A DNA stretch of 64,000 nt from Devosia faecipullorum (lineage in GTDB: Bacteria > Pseudomonadota > Alphaproteobacteria > Rhizobiales > Devosiaceae), in contig NZ_JACDXV010000001.1 of NCBI RefSeq assembly GCF_015158295.1, forward strand, positions 930,001 through 994,000. Reading direction: 5' to 3'. The notes below the pieces were generated by a model. The model did not search any database. It had not been told where the DNA came from and was given only the letters and a program-made list of their open reading frames with translations. Position numbers and translations under genes: made by a program. The first letter of the stretch is position 1. The number at the start of each line of letters is the position of its first letter. Shown piece by piece: positions 37,430 to 47,087 of this stretch.

Positions 37430-38023
37430 ATGGCCAAGCTTTATTTTTCTTATGCGGCAATGAATGCGGGCAAATCCACCCTGCTGCTTCAGGCCGCCTA
37501 TAATTACCGCGAGCGCGGCATGCGCGCGCTGTTGTTCACCTGCGCCGCCTATGCCGGCGGCCAACCCGGCACCATCAGTTCCCGCCTGGGCATTTCTGAA
37601 CCCGCCGAATTGTACGATGACGGGGACGATCTGTTTCAGCGCATCCGCGACCATGCGGAGGAATCCAAGGTCGATTGCGTTTTCCTCGATGAGGTCCAGT
37701 GCCTCACCCGCGACCATGTCTGGCAATTGGCCCGCGTGGCCGACCGCCTAGACATTCCGGTCATGTGCTATGGCCTGCGCACCGATTTTCTCGGCCGCCC
37801 CTTTCCGGGCGCGGTGGAATTGCTGGCCATTGCCGACACCCTGCGCGAAATCCGCACCATCTGTCATTGCGGTGCCAAGGCCACCATGGTGGTGCGCCGC
37901 AACGAACATGGGCGGGTGCAGACGGAAGGCAGCACCGTCGCGCCGGAAAAGGCCGATTATGTCTCACTGTGCCGCCGCCATTGGGAAGAAGCATTCGGCC
38001 GTTGGCCGGTGAAAGGACCGTGA
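37430..38023 (+). CDS. tdk: Thymidine kinase
   Basis: The 197-residue product phosphorylates thymidine in nucleotide salvage. P-loop AMNAGKST is near the start, the Walker B-like segment is FLDEVQCL, and the lasso loop and zinc site are represented by ICHCGAKATM and a later Cys in LCRRHW. ATG 37430 gives the family start MAKLYFSYAAMNAGKST. The stop TGA overlaps the ATG of the thioesterase gene by one base. Confidence 0.94.
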   Translation: MAKLYFSYAAMNAGKSTLLLQAAYNYRERGMRALLFTCAAYAGGQPGTISSRLGISEPAELYDDGDDLFQRIRDHAEESKVDCVFLDEVQCLTRDHVWQLARVADRLDIPVMCYGLRTDFLGRPFPGAVELLAIADTLREIRTICHCGAKATMVVRRNEHGRVQTEGSTVAPEKADYVSLCRRHWEEAFGRWPVKGP

Positions 38024-38412
38024 TGACCTCCACTCCCACCGAGCCGAAAGGCGCCCTCACCATCCGCACCCTGGCCATGCCGGCCGACACCAATCCGTCC
38101 GGCGACATTTTCGGCGGCTGGGTGCTGAGCCAGATGGACATTGCCGGCTCCATCGCCGCTTTCGAGCGGGTCCACGGCCGCACGGTCACCGTCGCGGTGG
38201 AAGCCATGACCTTCATTTCCCCGGTCAAGGTGGGCGACGTGCTCTGCATCTACACCACGATCGAGCGGGTCGGCACCACCTCCATCACCGTCAGCATGGA
38301 GGCCTGGGCCAGGCGCAATCGCCAGGATGACCGGGTCAAGGTCACCGAAGGCCGCTTCGTCTATGTGGCGCTCGATGACAACGGCGCCAAGCGCGCCATT
38401 CCGCCGGCCTGA
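38023..38412 (+). CDS. Acyl-CoA thioesterase, YciA type (hotdog fold)
   Basis: The 129-residue product carries NPSGDIFGGWVLSQMDIAGSIAA, which holds the catalytic Asp of YciA-like thioesterases, and RTVTVAVEAMTFISPVKVGD. It hydrolyses acyl-CoA esters of broad chain length in the family. It is translationally coupled to tdk (TGATG). Confidence 0.9.
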   Translation: MTSTPTEPKGALTIRTLAMPADTNPSGDIFGGWVLSQMDIAGSIAAFERVHGRTVTVAVEAMTFISPVKVGDVLCIYTTIERVGTTSITVSMEAWARRNRQDDRVKVTEGRFVYVALDDNGAKRAIPPA

Positions 38413-38628
38413 CCATCGTTCAGACTGCGTTCAGGCGGCGGATGCTTTTCATTGTCCCAAGGCACAGGTCAGTGCCGCGGTGAAACGCACCTCGATCGGA
38501 TGAAGAGGCCGCAAGGGAACTCTTTTCCATGAGGCTCCGTTTCTGAGACTATAATCATCGGCCTGGCAGCCGCACAGCGTCGCCCCGGAAACCCGGAGCC
38601 GGCAAGCCAGAGCCCCAGGGAGCACAAT

Positions 38629-39291
38629 ATGCACCGTCAGACTCGCAAGAACCTGCTCAATGTCGTCACCGGTATCGCCGTGGCCGCCGCTGCAGCCATG
38701 GTCTTCCTTCCCGCCGCTCAGGCCGCCCCCGGCAGCGCCACCGCGCACGTCAACGTGCGCTCCGGCCCAGGCACCAGCTACGGCGTCGTCAGCACGCTGC
38801 AGCGCGGCCAGCAGGTCGATGTCCAGCAGTGCCAGGGCTCCTGGTGCTATGTCGAGGGCCGCGGCGTTGCCGGCTGGGTCTCCTCGAACTATCTGGCTGC
38901 GGCCGGCCGGCCGGTGAACCCGTCCAATCCGAACCTGTCCTTCGGCTTCACCATTGGCGGCCCCAACGGTCCGCAGATCAATATCGGCGTCGGCAACCAG
39001 CCGCAGCAGCCTCCGCGTCCGGGCCCGCGCCCGCCGGTCGTGCAGCCGACAGCCGAAGTCTGCTTCTTCGACCGCACCAGCTATCGCGGCCAGAGCTTCT
39101 GCCTCGAACAGGGCGACAGCGTCCGCGATCTGGGCAATTGGACCGACCGCATTTCCTCCATCGACAACTCGGCCCGCGTCCGCGTGGAAGTCTGTTCGGA
39201 AGTCGCCTATCGCAATTGCCGCACCTATACGACCAGCGCGTCGAGCCTCGGCGATTTCGACAAGTACGTCGCCTCGATCCGCATCCGCTGA
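38629..39291 (+). CDS. Secreted SH3b protein with beta/gamma-crystallin-like C-terminus
   Basis: The 220-residue product has a signal peptide ending at AAQAAP (about residue 33). An SH3b domain (38-90) has ATAHVNVRSGPGTSYGVV and GSWCYVEGRGVAGWVSSNYL. A Pro/Gly/Gln-rich linker (about 93-142) leads to a crystallin-like module (143-220) with CFFDRTSYRGQSFCLEQGDSVRDLG and LGDFDKYVASIRI. GGGAGC precedes the ATG. It is a paralogue of the SH3 protein at 48.8 kb. A role in cell wall binding is plausible. Confidence 0.85.
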   Translation: MHRQTRKNLLNVVTGIAVAAAAAMVFLPAAQAAPGSATAHVNVRSGPGTSYGVVSTLQRGQQVDVQQCQGSWCYVEGRGVAGWVSSNYLAAAGRPVNPSNPNLSFGFTIGGPNGPQINIGVGNQPQQPPRPGPRPPVVQPTAEVCFFDRTSYRGQSFCLEQGDSVRDLGNWTDRISSIDNSARVRVEVCSEVAYRNCRTYTTSASSLGDFDKYVASIRIR

Positions 39292-39313
39292 TCCGGCCCG
39301 GCCACCAGCCATC

Positions 39314-39339
39314 AGACGCCGCTCGCAAGGGCGGCGTCT
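39314..39339 (+). terminator. Stem-loop after the SH3/crystallin gene
   Basis: Arms AGACGCCGC (39314-39322) and GCGGCGTCT (39331-39339) are followed by a weak TGCTGTTT tail. It also lies at the end of convergent doxX. Confidence 0.65.
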
Positions 39340-39357
39340 TGCTGTTTGAAATGGCGG

Positions 39358-39729
39358 CTATCTAAGCAGCGGGAACACGCTGCGCACCTTGGCGTCCCGA
39401 AGCCACAACGCCGCCCAGACGGCGATGCCAAGGTAAAGGCTGAACAGGGTATGGCTGAAAAGCGGATTGTCCACCCGCAGATTGGCCGCCAGCGAACCGC
39501 CCAGCAATCCGGTAAACAGGACTGCGCCCAACAGCGACGTACGCGGGATCAGGAACAGCACCATGCAGGCCAGCTCGATCAGCCCGATCAGCACCAGATA
39601 TTTTTGCGGCCAGCCGACCACTTCCATCGGCGCCATGGCAATATCCAACTGCAACAATTTCGGCGCCACCGACGCCGCCGCCATGAACAGCGCGATCAGT
39701 CCACTCAACACCCAGCCCGCAATCTTCAT
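39358..39729 (-). CDS. DoxX-like membrane protein
   Basis: The 123-residue product has four hydrophobic segments (about 3-22, 45-62, 66-82, 95-111) and matches the DoxX-like family (KYLVLIGLIELACMVLFLIPRTSLLGAVLFTGLLGG). Start ATG 39729 has GGGAGG upstream. The family is membrane-bound and of uncertain role, often linked to redox or thiosulfate metabolism. Confidence 0.85.
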   Translation of the reverse strand: MKIAGWVLSGLIALFMAAASVAPKLLQLDIAMAPMEVVGWPQKYLVLIGLIELACMVLFLIPRTSLLGAVLFTGLLGGSLAANLRVDNPLFSHTLFSLYLGIAVWAALWLRDAKVRSVFPLLR

Positions 39730-39909
39730 CTCAAGTCCCTCCCAGGCGACCCTGCGCCTTCCATATTGCCACGACGAACCAATTCTGCCCAATTCGACTG
39801 CGCCGTGCCGTGCCCACGATTTCCGCCATGGAGCCTTCTCCGTCCGGCATAGGCAGATCGGCCAAGAGCGGCTAAACCCTCCCCATCCGCACGTTTCATA
39901 GGACATTTC

Positions 39910-40590
39910 ATGCTGCCCTGGGTCAAACTCGATGAAGCCGAAATGCCGGGCGGCGGTGTGCTCCGGCTGATGCAGCGCGGCAGCGAGTTTTCCATCATGT
40001 CGGGCACCACCGAATTGATGAACAGCCGTCTCAGCGGCTCGGAAGAACAATTGGCCATCCTCTCGGCCAAGCGCCTCTCCAGTCGTCCCAATCCCCGCAT
40101 CCTCATCGGTGGCCTGGGCATGGGCTTCACCCTGCGTCAGGCGCTCGCCGTCTTTCCTACCAATGCCGAGATCGTCATCGCCGAACTGGTGCCCGCCGTC
40201 ATCGCCTGGGCTCGCGGGCCGCTCGCGCCGATCCACGGCGACAGTCTCGACGATCCCCGGCTCACCATCCACGAGGGCGACGTGCGAACGGCGATCACTG
40301 CCGGAAATCCCTTCGATGCCATCCTGCTCGATGTCGATAACGGACCCGATGGCCTGTCGCGCCCCGAAAACGACCGTCTCTACAGCGCCAATGGCCTCGC
40401 CGCCGCCAGGGCAGCGCTCAATCCCGGCGGACATCTCGCCGTCTGGTCCGCCCATCCCGATGCCCGCTTCACCAAGCGGCTCGGCCAGACCGGCATGGCC
40501 ATCGAGGAAGTCCCGGTACGCGCTACGCGGTCGGGCAAGGGTGCGCGTCACCTGATCTGGTTTGCCACCAAGGCCGGCAAGCCGGCCTGA
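39910..40590 (+). CDS. Spermidine synthase-like SAM-dependent enzyme
   Basis: The 226-residue product has a Rossmann core: PRILIGGLGMGFTLRQAL (motif I), an acidic residue after strand 2 in IVIAELVPAVIAWARG, and AILLDVDNGPDGL (motif IV region). It resembles polyamine synthase-like proteins but is shorter than SpeE and lacks its N-terminal beta domain. Methyltransfer or aminopropyl transfer cannot be distinguished. Confidence 0.8.
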   Translation: MLPWVKLDEAEMPGGGVLRLMQRGSEFSIMSGTTELMNSRLSGSEEQLAILSAKRLSSRPNPRILIGGLGMGFTLRQALAVFPTNAEIVIAELVPAVIAWARGPLAPIHGDSLDDPRLTIHEGDVRTAITAGNPFDAILLDVDNGPDGLSRPENDRLYSANGLAAARAALNPGGHLAVWSAHPDARFTKRLGQTGMAIEEVPVRATRSGKGARHLIWFATKAGKPA

Positions 40591-40664
40591 TACCATCACC
40601 AGACCTTGATCTTGCCACCAGACTCCGCCTTGATTGCTACACCACGAACCTGAAGGACGACGCC

Positions 40665-41111
40665 ATGGGCTTCCTCGACGACATCAAAAACAAGATTTTC
40701 GGCGCTCCGGCTCCCGCCGCCGCCCCCGCCAGCGTGGCAACGCCCGCTCCCTCTCCTGCTGCCGCCGCGCAGAAGCAGGCCGCACTCGATGCCGGCATGG
40801 AGGCCGCCAACAAGGTGATCGCCGAGGCCTTGGCCAAGAAGCAGGCCGAAGCCCAGGTTGACGTCGCCGCTATCCTTGACGCGGCCGTCGCCGCCTCCGG
40901 CCAGAAGCTCAACTGGAAAACGTCCATTGTCGACCTGATGAAGGCCCTCAACCTCGATTCCTCGCTCACCGCCCGCAAGGCGCTGGCCGACGAACTGGGC
41001 TATGAAGGCGACAAGTCCGACAGCGCCACCATGAACATCTGGCTGCACAAGCAGGTTCTGAGACGCTTGGCCGAAAATGGCGGCAAGGTGCCAGAAACTC
41101 TGCTGGCCTGA
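40665..41111 (+). CDS. DUF3597 domain protein
   Basis: The 148-residue product opens with GFLDDIKNKIFG, followed by an Ala/Pro-rich linker (about 14-40) and a helical domain with VDVAAILDAAVAASGQKLNWKTSIVDLMKALNLDSS and a conserved C-terminus MNIWLHKQVLRRLAENGGKVP. This is the DUF3597 architecture. The function is unknown; the linker suggests surface or envelope association. Confidence 0.9.
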   Translation: MGFLDDIKNKIFGAPAPAAAPASVATPAPSPAAAAQKQAALDAGMEAANKVIAEALAKKQAEAQVDVAAILDAAVAASGQKLNWKTSIVDLMKALNLDSSLTARKALADELGYEGDKSDSATMNIWLHKQVLRRLAENGGKVPETLLA

Positions 41112-41260
41112 TCTCTGCATCGTCTGCTGCGCGCATCCATCTGTGTCGGCAGGATGCGCCTGGCCGATTTGTGATCTGTCCCCTGCTGACATCGCGTGAC
41201 AGGACACCCAATTAAGGGTCTCCTGTCCCCGCCCTGCCCTGCTGACCGAAAGCCCGCGCC

Positions 41261-43939
41261 ATGGCCCCCAAATCCACCCGTCCGGGAAAAGCCGAATTCT
41301 CCATCGACGATTTCTTCGCCGAGATCGAGAAGGCTGAGGATTTGCAGGCCAACAAGCCGCTTTATGCCGAGCGCATGAAGAACAAGCGCGCGCTGGACCG
41401 CGCCGACCAGAAGCGCGCCGCCGAAGCGGCCCAGGCCGAGGAAGATGCTCGCAAGGCCCTTGCCCAGGCCGATAAGAAGAAGACCGCGCTCGAAAAGCGC
41501 CGCACCACCAAGACCAGCCACGACACCGCCACGGGCATGGCGAAAAAGACCGGCAAGACCAAGATCAATTCGGTCGATCGCGTCGATTTCGATGGTTTTG
41601 GCGAAGCGCCGCAGGCCGGGTTCGGTCACGTCCCCTCGTCGTCGCGTAGCGCGACCGACGCAGACCGGCCGCTTTCGGCCCGCGACATTTCCCGCGTGGC
41701 CGCCACCGATCCCGAAGCCATGGCCAAGGTGCGTGAAGCGCTCGACGCTTCGGTCAAGAAGAACAAGGCGAAAAAGCACGAGGACGTTTCGAACGCCACC
41801 ACTGTCGGCGTCACCGCCACGGTGAAGGCGCTGGAACAGATCATCCTGCATGGCCGCAAGGAGGTGGAAGGCTCCGCCCCCTGGGTGCCGCATCGTCCCG
41901 AGCGCCCGGTCAAGAGCGGCGCCAGCAACCCCTTCCGCCTCGCCACCGATTATGTTCCCGCTGGCGACCAGCCGACGGCCATCGCCGAATTGGTGGAGGG
42001 CGTCGAAAATGGGGAGACCGATCAGGTTCTGCTCGGCGTTACCGGCTCGGGCAAGACCTTCACCGCCGCCCAGGTCATCGCCCGCACCCAGCGCCCGGCC
42101 CTGATCCTTGCGCCCAACAAGACGCTTGCCGCCCAGCTCTACAGCGAGTTCAAGGGCTTCTTCCCCGACAATGCCGTGGAATATTTCGTCTCCTATTACG
42201 ACTATTACCAGCCCGAGGCCTATGTGCCCCGCACCGATACCTATATCGAGAAGGAATCCACCATCAACGAGCAGATCGACCGCATGCGCCACTCGGCCAC
42301 GCGCGCGATCCTCGAACGCGATGACGTGATCATCGTCGCCTCGGTCTCCTGCATCTACGGCATCGGCTCGGTGGAAGATTACACCGCCATGACCATCGAC
42401 GTGCAGAAGGGCGAAAAGATCGACCAGCGCCAGCTTTTGGCCAAGCTGGTCGCCCTGCAATACAAGCGCGGCGATACCGGTTTCGTGCGCGGCACTTTCC
42501 GCGTGCGCGGCGACACGGTCGAAATCTTCCCGGCCCACTATGAAGCCGCTGCCTGGCGCGTCACCCTGTTCGGCAACGAGGTCGAGGGCATCACCGAATT
42601 CGATCCGCTGACCGGCAAGAAAAGCGCCGACCTTACCTTCATCCGCGTCTATGCCAATTCCCACCACGTGACGCCGCGCACCACAATGAATCAGGCCATC
42701 AAGCTGATCCGCTCCGAACTGGCCGCGCGTCTCCAGGAACTCAACGGCGCCGGGCGTTTCCTCGAAGCCCAGCGGCTCGAGCAGCGCACGCTCTTCGATC
42801 TCGAAATGATGGAAGCCACCGGCTCCTGCGCCGGCATCGAGAATTATTCGCGCTATTTCTCCGGCCGCAAGCCGGGCGAACCGCCCCCGACCCTGTTCGA
42901 ATATCTGCCCGACAACGCGCTGGTCTTCGTCGATGAGAGCCACGTCACCATCGGCCAGCTCGGCGCCATGTATCGCGGCGACCTCCGCCGCAAGGCGACG
43001 CTGGCCGAATATGGCTTCCGCCTCCCGAGCTGCATGGACAATCGCCCCCTCCGCTTCGAGGAGTGGAACGCCATGCGCCCGCAATCGGTCTATGTCTCGG
43101 CCACGCCGGGCTCCTGGGAAATGGAACAGACCGGCGGCGTCTTCGCCGAACAGGTCATCCGCCCCACCGGGCTCATCGATCCCCCGGTGGAAATCCGGCC
43201 CGCGACCCATCAGGTGGACGACGTCATCGACGAAATTCGCCAGACCATAAAGCAGGGCTACCGCACCCTGGTCACCGTCCTCACCAAGAAAATGGCCGAG
43301 GACTTGACCGAATATATGCACGAGCAGGGCATTCGCGTGCGTTACATGCACTCGGACGTGGACACGATCGAGCGCATCGAAATTATTCGCGATCTTCGTC
43401 TTGGGGCATTTGATGTTCTAGTCGGGATCAACCTCCTGCGCGAAGGCCTCGACATTCCCGAATGCGGTCTCGTCGCCATTCTCGACGCCGACAAGGAAGG
43501 GTTCCTGCGCTCGGAAACCTCATTGATCCAGACCATTGGCCGCGCCGCGCGCAACGTCGATGGCAAGGTGATCCTCTATGCCGACAAGGAAACCGGCTCG
43601 ATGGAACGCGCCTTGGCCGAAACCAATCGCCGCCGCGAAAAGCAGGTGGCCTATAACCTTGCCAATGGCATCACCCCGCAATCGGTGAAGGCCCGCATCA
43701 ACGACATCGTCGATTCCGTCTACGAAAAAGACCATGTCACGGTCAGCATCGGCAAGGGCAAGGACGGCAAGGAAAAGACCGTCACCGGCGACAACCTCGC
43801 CACCGTCATCAAGGATCTCGAACGCGAAATGCGCGAAGCTGCGACCAACCTCGAATTCGAAAAAGCCGCAAGGCTCAGGGACGAGGTCAAGCGGCTGCGG
43901 GAGATGGAGCTGGATACGCTCGAAGGCGAAGTGTCCTGA
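41261..43939 (+). CDS. uvrB: Excinuclease ABC subunit B with long N-terminal extension
   Basis: The 892-residue product is the damage-verification helicase of nucleotide excision repair. The UvrB core starts at about residue 223 ([19 protein letters not shown]) with Walker A GVTGSGKT (259-266), the beta-hairpin region [12 protein letters not shown], helicase motifs ([37 protein letters not shown]) and a C-terminal UVR motif ([19 protein letters not shown]). The first about 220 residues are a highly charged, Lys/Ala-rich extension absent from E. coli UvrB (673 residues). Similar extensions occur in Hyphomicrobiales. No LexA-like box was seen upstream. Confidence 0.96.
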   Translation: MAPKSTRPGKAEFSIDDFFAEIEKAEDLQANKPLYAERMKNKRALDRADQKRAAEAAQAEEDARKALAQADKKKTALEKRRTTKTSHDTATGMAKKTGKTKINSVDRVDFDGFGEAPQAGFGHVPSSSRSATDADRPLSARDISRVAATDPEAMAKVREALDASVKKNKAKKHEDVSNATTVGVTATVKALEQIILHGRKEVEGSAPWVPHRPERPVKSGASNPFRLATDYVPAGDQPTAIAELVEGVENGETDQVLLGVTGSGKTFTAAQVIARTQRPALILAPNKTLAAQLYSEFKGFFPDNAVEYFVSYYDYYQPEAYVPRTDTYIEKESTINEQIDRMRHSATRAILERDDVIIVASVSCIYGIGSVEDYTAMTIDVQKGEKIDQRQLLAKLVALQYKRGDTGFVRGTFRVRGDTVEIFPAHYEAAAWRVTLFGNEVEGITEFDPLTGKKSADLTFIRVYANSHHVTPRTTMNQAIKLIRSELAARLQELNGAGRFLEAQRLEQRTLFDLEMMEATGSCAGIENYSRYFSGRKPGEPPPTLFEYLPDNALVFVDESHVTIGQLGAMYRGDLRRKATLAEYGFRLPSCMDNRPLRFEEWNAMRPQSVYVSATPGSWEMEQTGGVFAEQVIRPTGLIDPPVEIRPATHQVDDVIDEIRQTIKQGYRTLVTVLTKKMAEDLTEYMHEQGIRVRYMHSDVDTIERIEIIRDLRLGAFDVLVGINLLREGLDIPECGLVAILDADKEGFLRSETSLIQTIGRAARNVDGKVILYADKETGSMERALAETNRRREKQVAYNLANGITPQSVKARINDIVDSVYEKDHVTVSIGKGKDGKEKTVTGDNLATVIKDLEREMREAATNLEFEKAARLRDEVKRLREMELDTLEGEVS

Positions 43940-44004
43940 GGTTCGCCTTGAACCCGCCATGGCCTTCGCGCATTGAACAGGCACTCGTCTCAAAGGAGGC
44001 TCAG

Positions 44005-44373
44005 ATGCGTAGCCTTGTCCGACCAGTTATCGCCGTTCTGGCGTTGCTGGCCCTCGCCCTTCCCGCTCAGGCCATGAATGTCACCGCCCGGGTTTCGGGC
44101 GGCGCCGTCGCGGTCCATACCGGCCCCGATGATCGCTTTCCCATTGTCGGCCGCATCGCCGACGGCACGGAAATCATTGTCGATTATTGCACCCAGACCG
44201 ACAGCGACAGCCGGCGCGGCTCCTGGATCGGCGATGCCGGGCACACGCTCTGGCCCGCCGGAGCCAAGACCTTCTGCCGCATTCCCGATTATGGCTGGGT
44301 GGCGCGCAACCAGATCGTGGGGCGCGGCCTGGTCAATGTCACTCCGCCGGACTTTGCCGGCCCCGGCTGGTAA
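44005..44373 (+). CDS. Secreted SH3-like protein
   Basis: The 122-residue product has a signal peptide ending near PAQAMN (residue 24). The rest resembles an SH3b domain: VTARVSGGAVAVHTGPDDRFPIVGRIADGTEIIVDYC and a C-terminal YGWVARNQIVGRGL. Excellent ribosome-binding site AAAGGAGG. It belongs to the same broad class as the SH3 proteins at 38.6 and 48.8 kb, but is more diverged. The role is unknown. Confidence 0.8.
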   Translation: MRSLVRPVIAVLALLALALPAQAMNVTARVSGGAVAVHTGPDDRFPIVGRIADGTEIIVDYCTQTDSDSRRGSWIGDAGHTLWPAGAKTFCRIPDYGWVARNQIVGRGLVNVTPPDFAGPGW

Positions 44374-44385
44374 GTCGGGCCCGGC

Positions 44386-45408
44386 CTATAGCCAGCCGCC
44401 GAGTTCCCGCCGCACCATGTTTTCGAGGAAATCCATGCCGGTCGGCGTGGCGTTGAGGCAGGGGATATAGGCGAATTTCTCACCACCCGCCGCGAGGAAG
44501 CTTTCCTTGCCGCCAATGGCGATTTCTTCCAGCGTCTCGATACAATCCGCATGGAAGGCCGGAGCCAGAACCGCCACCTTTTTCAGCCCCTGCCCCGGCA
44601 GCGCTTCCAGCGTCTTGTCGGTATAGGGTTGCAGCCATTCGGTCGGCCCGAACCGGCTCTGGAAGGTGACCATCAGTTTGTCCTTGGGCCAGCCCAGATA
44701 GTCGCGCAACAGCCGCGTCGTCTTGTGGCACTGGCAATAATAGGGATCGCCCTTCTGGTGATATTCCACCGGCATGCCGTGATAGGAGGTCAGCACCACG
44801 TCCGGCTCGAAATCCAGCTTTGCGACGCCCTCGCGGATCGAATCGCCCAAAGCCGCGATATAGGCCGGATCGTCGTAATAGGCCGGCGCGGTGCGCACTG
44901 CCGGCTGCCAGCGCATGGTGCGCAGGGCGTCGAATGCCTTGTCATTGGCCGTCGCCGTCGTGGTCGCCGAATATTGCGGATAGAGCGGCACCAACAGGAT
45001 GCGCTGACAGCCCGCGGCCTGCATCTTGTCGAGCACCGAGCGGGTGGACGGATTGCCATAGCGCATGGCGAATTCGACCATGACGCCGTCCCCTCTCAGC
45101 CGTTCGGCGAGGTTCTCGGTCTGCTCGCGGGTGATGACGCGCAGCGGGCTTTCGTTTTTGTCCTTGTCCCAGATCTGCGCATAGGCATGGCCGCTCTTTT
45201 GCGGCCGGAACGACAGGATGATCAAATTGAGGATCGGCCACCAGACCAGCTTGTTGGTCTCGATGACGCGCGGATCGGAAAGAAACTCCCGCAGATAGCG
45301 GCGCACGTTCCAATAATCGGTGCCGTCCGGCGTCCCCAGATTGAGCAGCAGCACCCCGATCTTCTGCGTGGGCATGGCGGGATGGTTCGGAGGCAGATGT
45401 TCGGACAT
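44386..45408 (-). CDS. hemH: Ferrochelatase
   Basis: The 340-residue enzyme inserts Fe2+ into protoporphyrin IX. Family blocks are GVLLLNLGTPD, NTPLRVIT-like ESPLRVITREQ, PLYPQYSATTT, LTSYHGMPVEYHQKGDPY with the catalytic His, QSRFGPTEWLQPYT, and PAFHADCIETLEEI. ATG 45408 gives a typical length; no clear ribosome-binding site is seen and ATG 45372 is possible. Confidence 0.95.
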   Translation of the reverse strand: MSEHLPPNHPAMPTQKIGVLLLNLGTPDGTDYWNVRRYLREFLSDPRVIETNKLVWWPILNLIILSFRPQKSGHAYAQIWDKDKNESPLRVITREQTENLAERLRGDGVMVEFAMRYGNPSTRSVLDKMQAAGCQRILLVPLYPQYSATTTATANDKAFDALRTMRWQPAVRTAPAYYDDPAYIAALGDSIREGVAKLDFEPDVVLTSYHGMPVEYHQKGDPYYCQCHKTTRLLRDYLGWPKDKLMVTFQSRFGPTEWLQPYTDKTLEALPGQGLKKVAVLAPAFHADCIETLEEIAIGGKESFLAAGGEKFAYIPCLNATPTGMDFLENMVRRELGGWL

Positions 45409-45512
45409 TGGGGCCAGTTTGGAAAAGTTCCAGAATTTGGCGCACCTTACCCACTTCCGCCCTCTTCGCAAGGCGGCGATGGGTCGCGCAAGGATTTGAT
45501 CTGGATCAGGGC

Positions 45513-47075
45513 CTAGAGGCTGGCCATCAGCAGCAGAATACCGAAGCCGAGCACGAAAATCGCCCCCGCCAGCTCGGCCCACCACAGCACATGTCCGGCC
45601 AATGCGCTATTCGCGCCGCCGATGCGCGCGGCCAATCCCTTGGCGGCGACCGCCAGGCTTGCCAGCGCCGCCACAGTGATCGCCGTGCCCAGAGCCATCA
45701 ACAGCACCGAGACCAATCCAGCGGCCAGCACTCCCTGCGACAGCGCGAAAACCAGCACCACCAGCGCCCCGGAACAAGGCCGCATGCCCACGGCGAGCAC
45801 GACACCCAATTGCTCTCGCCAGTCGCCGCGAATATCTCCCGGCCCCACGGCATGATGCATATGCTCGTGGTGGTCATGGTCATGCCCGTGATGGTGATGG
45901 TGGCTGTGCCCCCAACCAAAAATCTTGCGCAGGACCAGCCAGAGGCCGAGCAGCACCACCAATCCATAGGAGAGCACGCCCACCCAATGAGCCGCATCGC
46001 CCATGGCCGTGCTGGTCAGGTTCAGCACGCCGGCGAGGATCAGCACGAAGCCGATCGCCACCAGGGCCTGAATCAGCGCCGAAATCGCGCTCAGCGCGAT
46101 GCCCTGGCGCAATTGCCGCTCATTGGCCAGCATATAGGACGAGATCACCACCTTGCCGTGTCCGGGGCCGGCAGCGTGAAAGATGCCATAGAGAAAACTC
46201 AACCCGCCCAGCACCCAGAACGCCGTCCAGTCCGTTCTGAGAGCATCCAGCGCGCCGGTCATCGCGGCGTAGAAGTCGCGTTGCCGGTTCTGCAACCAGC
46301 CAAAAAATCCGGTCTGCGGCAGGTTGAGCCCCACTTCCGGCGGCGGTCCGCCAAAGGGCGTGGCCGGGCGGCTCTGCGCCACCTGGTTTACCGCTTCCAG
46401 GGCCGTCGCGGCAGGTTGGGCCGGGCCGCAGGACAGCACGATCATGCCCTGGGTGCCGCGCATCGCCGCCGCCAGGTCGGGCGGCAATTCCAGCACTTCC
46501 GGCCCCAGCGCATAAAGCCGCTCCTCGACCGCCCGCGACATGGGCGTGGGCGGTTCCAGATGCACCGCACAATCCTCGCCCTCCCCATTCAACCGCACAT
46601 CGGCTACGTCGTCGAAGCTGATGGCCACGTAATATTCGGCGTCATAGACACCCAGTTCGAACCGCTCCTCGACCGCCTGCGGCTCCAGCGCCGCAATGGA
46701 AAAATCCAGGGTGACCCTGTTGTTCTCGTAGCGCATGCGCTGGTCGCCCATGGCCCTGAAGGCCATGTTGTCGCCGGCCACCGTATAGAACCCGAAATCG
46801 GCGAGGCTGAGTGTATTCTCGTCCGCCAGCTCCTGCATTTCCTCCGGCGTCACCACGCCATTGCCGTCGCTGTCGAGCCCTTGCACCATCCACACCGAAA
46901 AGGCGGTGTCGAAGGTCCAGCTATGGCTCAGCGTCGTGACGCGCCCCTGCTCGTCCAGGCTGACGCCGACCTGCGCATCGATGAAGATATGGGGATGGGC
47001 TGTCGCCGGCTGCGCCAGTCCCGGCAGCATCGCCGCAGCCATGGCCAAACCGAGCCAAAAGCGCGAAAAACCCAA
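45513..47075 (-). CDS. DUF1007-NicO fusion, nickel/cobalt exporter
   Basis: The 520-residue product fuses two units usually encoded apart. A signal peptide (1-26, ending TAHPH) leads a periplasmic DUF1007 domain (about 27-220) that contains an EF-hand-like loop DSDGNGVVTPEE (68-79). From about 285 follow NicO/RcnA-type transmembrane helices with FHAAGPGHGKVV (299-310), a His-rich cytoplasmic loop (HSHHHHHGHDHDHHEHMHH, 390-408) and VGMRPCSGALVV (429-440). Export of Ni2+/Co2+ is likely. A LysR gene lies 12 nt upstream on the same strand. Confidence 0.9.
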   Translation of the reverse strand: MGFSRFWLGLAMAAAMLPGLAQPATAHPHIFIDAQVGVSLDEQGRVTTLSHSWTFDTAFSVWMVQGLDSDGNGVVTPEEMQELADENTLSLADFGFYTVAGDNMAFRAMGDQRMRYENNRVTLDFSIAALEPQAVEERFELGVYDAEYYVAISFDDVADVRLNGEGEDCAVHLEPPTPMSRAVEERLYALGPEVLELPPDLAAAMRGTQGMIVLSCGPAQPAATALEAVNQVAQSRPATPFGGPPPEVGLNLPQTGFFGWLQNRQRDFYAAMTGALDALRTDWTAFWVLGGLSFLYGIFHAAGPGHGKVVISSYMLANERQLRQGIALSAISALIQALVAIGFVLILAGVLNLTSTAMGDAAHWVGVLSYGLVVLLGLWLVLRKIFGWGHSHHHHHGHDHDHHEHMHHAVGPGDIRGDWREQLGVVLAVGMRPCSGALVVLVFALSQGVLAAGLVSVLLMALGTAITVAALASLAVAAKGLAARIGGANSALAGHVLWWAELAGAIFVLGFGILLLMASL

Positions 47076-47087
47076 GATTGCCTGCCC

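Noticed and set aside
38629..39291. Crystallin-like C-terminus as a calcium sensor
   Set aside because: The module resembles beta/gamma-crystallins, but the canonical calcium-binding D/N-D/N-x-x-S/T-S signatures are not clearly present, so no calcium role is claimed.
41112..41260. Possible SOS (LexA) control of uvrB
   Set aside because: No GTTC-N7-GTTC or GAAC-N7-GAAC pair was found upstream.
41000..43351. Long open frame antisense to uvrB (783 codons)
   Set aside because: It mirrors uvrB codon structure, has no recognisable domain and no ribosome-binding site.
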